Shown: positions 5,801 through 9,214 of the stretch, in pieces
Layout: each line of letters opens with the position of its first letter
How positions within the stretch are numbered: the stretch's first letter is position 1
Assembly: GCA_005889515.1 (NCBI GenBank)
Contig: VBHE01000128.1
Location: forward strand, 1-9,214
Reading direction: 5' to 3'
Origin: Chloroflexota bacterium
GTDB taxonomy: Bacteria > Chloroflexota > Dormibacteria > Aeolococcales > Aeolococcaceae
DNA length: 9,214 bases
Translations under genes and position numbers: made by a program
The notes under the pieces: model-generated
Seen by the model: the letters and a program-made list of their open reading frames with translations, nothing else
Databases searched by the model: none
Told to the model about the DNA's origin: nothing

Positions 5801-6523
5801 ATGCCCGCGGCGATCGACCTCCTCCCCGACCGCCTCTCCGCCGCGCTCCTCGGCGCCGCCGCGGGGGAGGCTGCGGCGGGCACCGCGGCCGGCACCCGGC
5901 AGCTCCTCGACCTCGCCGACTCGATCGCCTCCAGGGGCGGGCTCGACGAGGCCGACCTGGTCGCACGCGGTCTCGACACCCCACCGGCGACGGGCGCCGC
6001 GGGCCTGGTCCTCCGCGCCACCGCCTGCGGCCTCGCCTCGCCGCTCGACCGCCCCCGGCTCCGCCGCGACGCCCACCGTTCGGTCCGGCTCGCCGGTGGC
6101 GACGAGGGCACCGCGATCACCGCCGTCGCCGCCGCGGTGCTCGTCGCGGACCTCTGCCGCTTCGACCTCGACCTCGCCCTGGTGCGGCTGCGCCAGACGC
6201 TCCTCGAGGAGGCGCCGCTCGCCCTCCACGCCCGCCTGCAGCCCCTCGACCCCGCGACCGCCCCGCTCTGCAGCGGCGACCCGGGGGCGACCCTGCAGGT
6301 GGCGATCACCGCCCTCGACCGCGCCGCCACCCTCCCCGAGACGGTCGAGGAGGCCGCGGGCTACGGCGGCGACGTCGCCGCGGCGGTCGCGCTCGCCGGG
6401 GTGCTCGCCGGCGCCCGCACCGCCTTCGAGGGCTGCGACGAGGAGTGGCTCGCGGCGGTGCCGGCGCGGGCCCGGGCCGTCGAGGTCGCGGCCCGCCTGG
6501 CGGCCGCCTCGAGGCCGCTCTAG
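5801..6523 (+). CDS. Degenerate ADP-ribosylglycohydrolase-fold (DraG-like) protein
   Basis: The protein is 240 residues and all-helical in character. Three blocks match the ADP-ribosylglycohydrolase family in order: RLSAALLGAAAGEAAAGT (11-28) for the family's N-terminal GAL.G...GDALG helix; TGAAGLVLRATACGLA (64-79) for the G.GAAMR..PLGL segment; and GYGGDVAAAVALAGVLAGARTAF (187-209) for the GGDTDT...AGALAGA segment. Active members bind two Mg ions through a TDD motif near the N-terminus and the GGDTDT motif. Here the N-terminal acidic motif is not visible, and GGDTDT has become GGDVAA, keeping only Asp191. The usual TH after the second block is also gone. I infer a non-catalytic member, perhaps one that still binds ADP-ribose or nucleotide. 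The length is shorter than the usual 280-350. The downstream end shares a CTAG with the stop of the convergent gene. ATG 5801 is chosen from the TAGCGT spacing; GTG 5792 would add three residues. Confidence 0.68.
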   Translation: MPAAIDLLPDRLSAALLGAAAGEAAAGTAAGTRQLLDLADSIASRGGLDEADLVARGLDTPPATGAAGLVLRATACGLASPLDRPRLRRDAHRSVRLAGGDEGTAITAVAAAVLVADLCRFDLDLALVRLRQTLLEEAPLALHARLQPLDPATAPLCSGDPGATLQVAITALDRAATLPETVEEAAGYGGDVAAAVALAGVLAGARTAFEGCDEEWLAAVPARARAVEVAARLAAASRPL

Positions 6524-6936
6524 GCTCCGGCTCCCGCCCTCTCGCCGAAGGCCTCGTTGACGAAGACGACGACGTCGTCGAGCGAGGTCCCGGGGCCGAA
6601 GATACGGCCCACGCCCATCTCGCGAAGCGGCGCGATGTCCTCGTCGGGGATGATCCCGCCGCCGAAGACGACGATGTCCCCGGCGCCCCGCTCCCGGAGC
6701 AGGCGCAGCACCTCGGGGAAGAGGGTCATGTGGGCGCCGCTCAGCAGGCTGATGCCGATGCCGTCGACGTCCTCCTGGATGGCGGTCTCGACGACCATCT
6801 CCGGGGTCTGGTGGAGGCCGGTGTAGATGACCTCGACGCCTGCGTCGCGGAGCGCCCGGGAGATCACCTTGATGCCGCGGTCGTGCCCGTCGAGGCCCAC
6901 CTTGGCGGTGAGGATGCGGATCTTCCTCGAAGCCAT
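6520..6936 (-). CDS. Stand-alone cobalamin-binding subunit, methylmalonyl-CoA mutase C-terminal type
   Basis: At 138 residues this is a complete B12-binding Rossmann-like domain with nothing else attached. The DxHxxG motif is at 16-21 (D16-G17-H18-D19-R20-G21); His18 should replace the dimethylbenzimidazole base as lower cobalt ligand. S63-L64-L65-S66 and GGGIIP (92-97) are the other two nucleotide-loop signatures. The opening RKIRILTAKVGLDGHDRG and LHQTPEMVVETAIQEDVDGIGISLLSGAH are characteristic of the small/C-terminal domain of acyl-CoA mutases such as methylmalonyl-CoA mutase, which interconverts methylmalonyl-CoA and succinyl-CoA. The catalytic TIM-barrel subunit must be encoded elsewhere, as in organisms with split mutases; isobutyryl- or ethylmalonyl-CoA mutase is an alternative partner. 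The open frame extends upstream on the minus strand across the L25 gene, but ATG 6936 is the natural start: homology begins there and a TACAAT box lies 8 nt before it. Confidence 0.92.
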   Translation of the reverse strand: MASRKIRILTAKVGLDGHDRGIKVISRALRDAGVEVIYTGLHQTPEMVVETAIQEDVDGIGISLLSGAHMTLFPEVLRLLRERGAGDIVVFGGGIIPDEDIAPLREMGVGRIFGPGTSLDDVVVFVNEAFGERAGAGA

Positions 6937-6944
6937 GGCGCCGG

Positions 6945-6950
6945 ATTGTA
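6945..6950 (-). promoter_or_regulatory. -10 element of the leaderless B12-binding subunit gene
   Basis: On the minus strand TACAAT, five of six consensus bases, lies 8 nt before ATG 6936. No SD lies between. The -35 region would fall over the start codon of the divergent L25 gene. Confidence 0.62.
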
Positions 6951-6955
6951 CTTGG

Positions 6956-6961
6956 TACCAT
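6956..6961 (+). promoter_or_regulatory. Extended -10 element of the leaderless L25 gene
   Basis: TACCAT lies 8 nt before ATG 6970 and is preceded by TGG (6953-6955), which fits an extended -10 (TGn) that can substitute for a -35. No SD lies between it and the start codon. Confidence 0.6.
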
Positions 6962-6969
6962 TCGGCGCC

Positions 6970-7623
6970 ATGTCTCTCTCGCTCATCGTGCGCCCACGCG
7001 AGGTGACCGGCCGCCACGTCCACGCGCTGCGCCGTGCCGGCCAGGTTCCCGCCACCGTCTACGGCCACCTCCAGCCCGCGATCTCGGTCCAGGCCGACGC
7101 CAAGGAGATCGACCGGATCTGGCAGCGCGCCGGGCGCACCCACCTCATCGACCTCCGCGTCGAGGGCCAGCCGGTCAGGCGGGTGCTCATCCGCGAGTTC
7201 CAGCGCAGCCCGCGCACCGGCCGTCCGCTCCACGCCGACTTCTTCGCCGTCAACCTCCTCGAGAAGCTCACCGCCGAGGTCCCGCTCGTGCTCACCGGCG
7301 ACTCTCTGGCGGTGACCGACCTGAAGATCGGCCAGCTGCTCCAGACCCTCAACACCGTCAAGGTCGAGTGCCTGCCGACCGACCTGCCGCCACAGATCCA
7401 CGTCGACGTCTCCGGCCTCGGCGCCGTCGACGACAGCGTCACCCTCGGCGACCTCACGCTGCCGAAGGGCGTCACCCTGGTGGGCGTCGAGCCGTCCGAG
7501 GTGGTGGTCAAGGTCGCGGCGCTGCGGGTCCGGGAGGAGATCGAGGAGGCCGCTCCCGAGGGCGAGGCGCCGGAGGCCGCGACCGAGCCGGCAGCCGGGG
7601 AGGCCGGGGCGAGCGGGGAATGA
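6970..7623 (+). CDS. rplY: Large ribosomal subunit protein L25 / CTC family (bL25)
   Basis: This 217-residue protein binds 5S rRNA in the 50S subunit. The N-terminal L25 domain (about 4-92) shows the standard opening (LIVRPREVTGRHVHALRRAGQVPATVYGH) and the IREFQRSPRTGRPLHADFFAVN segment at its end. The C-terminal TL5/CTC beta domain (about 100-185) has VPLVLTGDSLAV, QTLNTVKVECLPTDLPPQIHVDVSGL and LPKGVTLVGVEPSEVVVKV. It ends in an acidic, Ala/Glu-rich tail of about 30 residues, common in long CTC-type members. The length fits the two-domain form rather than the short E. coli form. ATG 6970 is fixed by homology and by the TACCAT box. The MscS-type channel gene follows after 7 nt, so the two are probably co-transcribed. 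The usual neighbour of this gene, peptidyl-tRNA hydrolase, is not present downstream. Confidence 0.95.
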   Translation: MSLSLIVRPREVTGRHVHALRRAGQVPATVYGHLQPAISVQADAKEIDRIWQRAGRTHLIDLRVEGQPVRRVLIREFQRSPRTGRPLHADFFAVNLLEKLTAEVPLVLTGDSLAVTDLKIGQLLQTLNTVKVECLPTDLPPQIHVDVSGLGAVDDSVTLGDLTLPKGVTLVGVEPSEVVVKVAALRVREEIEEAAPEGEAPEAATEPAAGEAGASGE

Positions 7624-7630
7624 CCCGCCG

Positions 7631-8518
7631 GTGACCTCCGCGAGCACGCTGAAACTCGCGACCGACTTCCAGAACTGCCCTGACCCCGATCCGCTGCACT
7701 GGCTGTGCGGCGCGATCAACGACAAGGTCGCGAACGCCGGACCCGCGGTCAGCCGCATCGTCGGCGCGTTGGTGGTGCTCGTCGCCGTCGTCGTCGCCGG
7801 GCGGGTGGTCCGCTGGCTCGTCGACCGCACCCTCGAGGAGACCTCCGCGGACCGCCAGGTCCGCAACCTCGTCCACAACCTGCTCAGCGTCGCCACGATC
7901 GCGGTCGCCATCCTCGGTGCGCTCAGCGCCGTGGGGCTCTCCTTCAGCGTTCTCGTCACCTCCTTCGGGCTCACCGGCCTCGCCGTCGGCCTCGCCCTCC
8001 AGGACCTCCTCCGCAACGTCCTCGCCGGCATCTTCCTGCTCGTCGAGCGGCCCTTCCGCATCGGCGACGTGATCACCGTCGGCGACCTCAGCGGGACCGT
8101 CGAGACCATCGAGCTGCGCACCACCGGGATCCGCACCGTCGACGGCCGCCTCGCGGTGATGCCCAACCTCAACGCCTTCAACGGCACCGTGATCAACTCG
8201 AGCGCCTATCCGATGCGCCGCTACACCGTGACCGTCTGGGTCCCCCAGGGACACGATCTCGAGGCGGTGATGCGCGCCGCCGGCGCGGAGATGGCGAACA
8301 TTGCGGAGATCGCCACCGAGCCGGCGCCGAGGCTCGTGCCCAAGCTCGACATCGACGGCGGCGTGACCCTGCAGCTCTGGTACTGGCTCGACTACCGCAG
8401 CGTCGACGACAACGCCGTGGCCGCCGAGCTGGTGCGGCGGCTCTACGCGGCCGGCGGTCAGCCGGAGGCGGCGGACCCCGCCATCACCCGGCCGTCGCGC
8501 TCCGACATCTCGACGTAG
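7631..8518 (+). CDS. MscS-family mechanosensitive ion channel
   Basis: This small MscS-type channel of 295 residues should open under membrane tension and release solutes on hypo-osmotic shock. Two membrane helices (about 39-64 and 84-103) precede the pore helix TM3 (about 106-139), whose Gly/Ala-packed face reads FGLTGLAVGLALQDLLRNVLAGIFLLVERPFRIGD, the family signature. The beta domain (about 142-190) includes GTVETIELRTTGIRTVDGRLAVMPN followed by INSS. The alpha/beta C-terminal domain (about 197-275) completes the usual cytoplasmic vestibule. An N-terminal segment before the first helix carries Cys16 and Cys26, which could pair outside the membrane. GTG 7631 lies 7 nt after the L25 stop with only a weak GGGG upstream, so coupled translation is likely. 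The last 61 nt overlap the 3' end of the convergent citrate synthase gene. Confidence 0.93.
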   Translation: MTSASTLKLATDFQNCPDPDPLHWLCGAINDKVANAGPAVSRIVGALVVLVAVVVAGRVVRWLVDRTLEETSADRQVRNLVHNLLSVATIAVAILGALSAVGLSFSVLVTSFGLTGLAVGLALQDLLRNVLAGIFLLVERPFRIGDVITVGDLSGTVETIELRTTGIRTVDGRLAVMPNLNAFNGTVINSSAYPMRRYTVTVWVPQGHDLEAVMRAAGAEMANIAEIATEPAPRLVPKLDIDGGVTLQLWYWLDYRSVDDNAVAAELVRRLYAAGGQPEAADPAITRPSRSDIST

Positions 8519-8679
8519 GCGCGTCGCGACTCGCCGAGGTAGACCTGGCGCGGCCGGGCGATGCGCTGCTCGCGGTCGAGGAGCATCTCCTCCCACTGCG
8601 CGAGCCCGCCGACCATGCGCGGGATCGCGAACATCACCGGGAACATGTCGGTGGGCAGCTTGAGCGCCTGGTAGATCAC
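8458..8679 (-). pseudogene. gltA: Citrate synthase, C-terminal fragment after the frameshift
   Basis: The fragment reads VIYQALKLPTDMFPVMFAIPRMVGGLAQWEEMLLDREQRIARPRQVYLGESRRAYVEMSERDG and then a short non-conserved tail to TGA 8458-8460. This is the C-terminal end of citrate synthase, including the ARPRQVYLG segment with a conserved substrate-binding arginine. It is in a different frame from the upstream part. Its first codon, GTG 8677-8679, overlaps the TGA of the upstream part as GTGA. It cannot form the active site alone. The final 61 nt lie inside the end of the MscS gene on the other strand, so the tail after the conserved region may be an extension caused by loss of an earlier stop. 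Confidence 0.85.
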
Positions 8680-9214
8680 AGGCGGCGCTTGACGAAGTAC
8701 TCGTCCTCGAGCGCGATCCGCTCGAGCTCGAGGGCGATGTCGAGGAGCGGGTTGGAGCCGGTCACCGCGAAGACCTGGTCGGCCATCTGCTTGATGACCT
8801 TGGCGCGCGGGTCGTAGTTCTTGTACACGCGGTGGCCGAAGCCCATCAGCCGCTCCTTGCCCGCCTTCACCCCCTCGATGAACTCGGGGATCGCGTCCTT
8901 GGAGCCGATCCGCATGAGCATCCGCAGCACCGCCTCGTTGGCGCCGCCGTGGAGCGGCCCATAGAGAGCGGCGACGGCGGCGGCGGTCGCCGTGTAGGGG
9001 TCGGGCTGCGCCGAGCCCACCGAGCGCATGGCGTTGGTCGAGCAGTTCTGCTCGTGGTCGGCGTGGAGGATGAAGAGGACGTCGAGCGCCTGCTCGATCT
9101 CCGGCACCGGCGTGTACTTCTGCTCGACCATCTTGAACATCATGTTCAGGAAGTTGCCGGCATACGAGAGGTCGTTGTCGGGGCGGACGTAGTACAGCCC
9201 CTTGGAGTGGCGGT
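8676..9214 (-). pseudogene. gltA: Citrate synthase, main part (5' end outside window), truncated by an internal deletion
   Basis: The frame is open from the right window edge and ends at TGA 8676-8678. It encodes the large central part of citrate synthase, which condenses oxaloacetate and acetyl-CoA as the first step of the TCA cycle. Sequence reads RHSKGLYYVRPDNDLSYAGNFLNMMF at the window edge, then HADHEQNCSTNAMRSVGSA (first substrate-binding His), YGPLHGGANE with the catalytic His at 8949-8951, and GFGHRVYKNYDPRAK with the second catalytic His at 8832-8834. After EDEYFVKRRL the family continues YPNVDFYSG, which carries the catalytic Asp (Asp362 in E. coli GltA). Here this segment is missing and the frame stops at once. 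The rest of the protein follows in the next frame. About 28 nt appear to be lost. Either the gene is dead or the assembly is wrong. An intact second copy elsewhere would explain a dead one. Confidence 0.9.

Larger units (their letters stand above)
6935..6971. repeat. 37-bp near-palindrome spanning both divergent start codons
   Basis: The arms ATGGCGCCG (6935-6943) and CGGCGCCAT (6963-6971) are perfect inverted repeats. The inner part is also largely symmetrical: the AT at 6945-6946 pairs with the AT at 6960-6961, and GTAC at 6948-6951 pairs with GTAC at 6955-6958. Four base-pair positions outside the three central bases break the symmetry. The axis at 6953 is exactly midway between the two start codons. 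Each half contains the -10 element for the gene it faces. Confidence 0.85.

Noticed and set aside
6937..8196. Long minus-strand upstream extension of the B12-binding protein, across the L25 gene and into the MscS gene
   Set aside because: Family similarity begins at ATG 6936, a -10 box lies 8 nt before it, and the extension is antisense to two well-recognised genes.
1..9214. Defence island, toxin-antitoxin pair, retron, CRISPR array, mobile element, tRNA or riboswitch
   Set aside because: I found no nuclease, transposase, reverse transcriptase, direct-repeat array, tRNA-like cloverleaf or conserved riboswitch core. The degenerate DraG-like protein alone, without an ADP-ribosyltransferase partner nearby, does not make a toxin-antitoxin system.

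Overview
The window is very GC-rich, gene-dense chromosomal DNA with almost no intergenic space. Codon use is strongly G/C-ending, GTG and TTG starts occur, and several genes appear to be transcribed without a leader. Together with the gene mix (stand-alone B12-binding mutase subunit, long L25/CTC protein, actinobacterial-type SGNH hydrolase), this suggests a high-GC terrestrial bacterium of the Actinomycetota or Chloroflexota/Dormibacterota type. The phylum is an inference and cannot be fixed from this sequence. I see no tRNA, rRNA, CRISPR array, insertion sequence or phage gene.

Layout. Positions 1-1722 (+): the C-terminal end of a VWA-domain protein, a PEBP/YbhB-type lipoprotein that overlaps it, and a DUF1444/YtpQ-like protein. 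Positions 1719-2600 (-): a secreted SGNH hydrolase that meets the previous gene tail-to-tail with interlocked stop codons. Positions 2723-3532 (+): a zinc-ribbon methyltransferase-like protein. Positions 3548-4018 (-): an unrecognised 156-aa protein. Positions 4052-5790 (+): a polytopic membrane protein resembling a GT-C glycosyltransferase, split by a frameshift near 5000-5017. Positions 5801-6523 (+): an ADP-ribosylglycohydrolase-fold protein that has lost most of its metal-binding residues. Positions 6520-6936 (-): a stand-alone cobalamin-binding subunit of the methylmalonyl-CoA mutase type. Positions 6970-8518 (+): ribosomal protein L25 and a small MscS-type channel. Positions 8458-9214 (-): a citrate synthase that runs off the window and is interrupted by an out-of-frame deletion, which removes the segment carrying the catalytic aspartate.

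These genes do not form one pathway. It is mostly housekeeping and envelope content in short transcription units of one to three genes. The most distinctive signal is in the promoters. A TAnnnT hexamer lies exactly 7 or 8 nt before the start codon of at least six genes, implying leaderless mRNAs. Two divergent gene pairs have exactly 33 bp between start codons, with one such hexamer facing each way. In the B12-subunit/L25 pair the whole interval, including both start codons, is a near-palindrome. I found no convincing new multigene system. The two broken genes are either real pseudogenes or errors in a draft assembly, and the second is a serious possibility because citrate synthase is normally a core enzyme.
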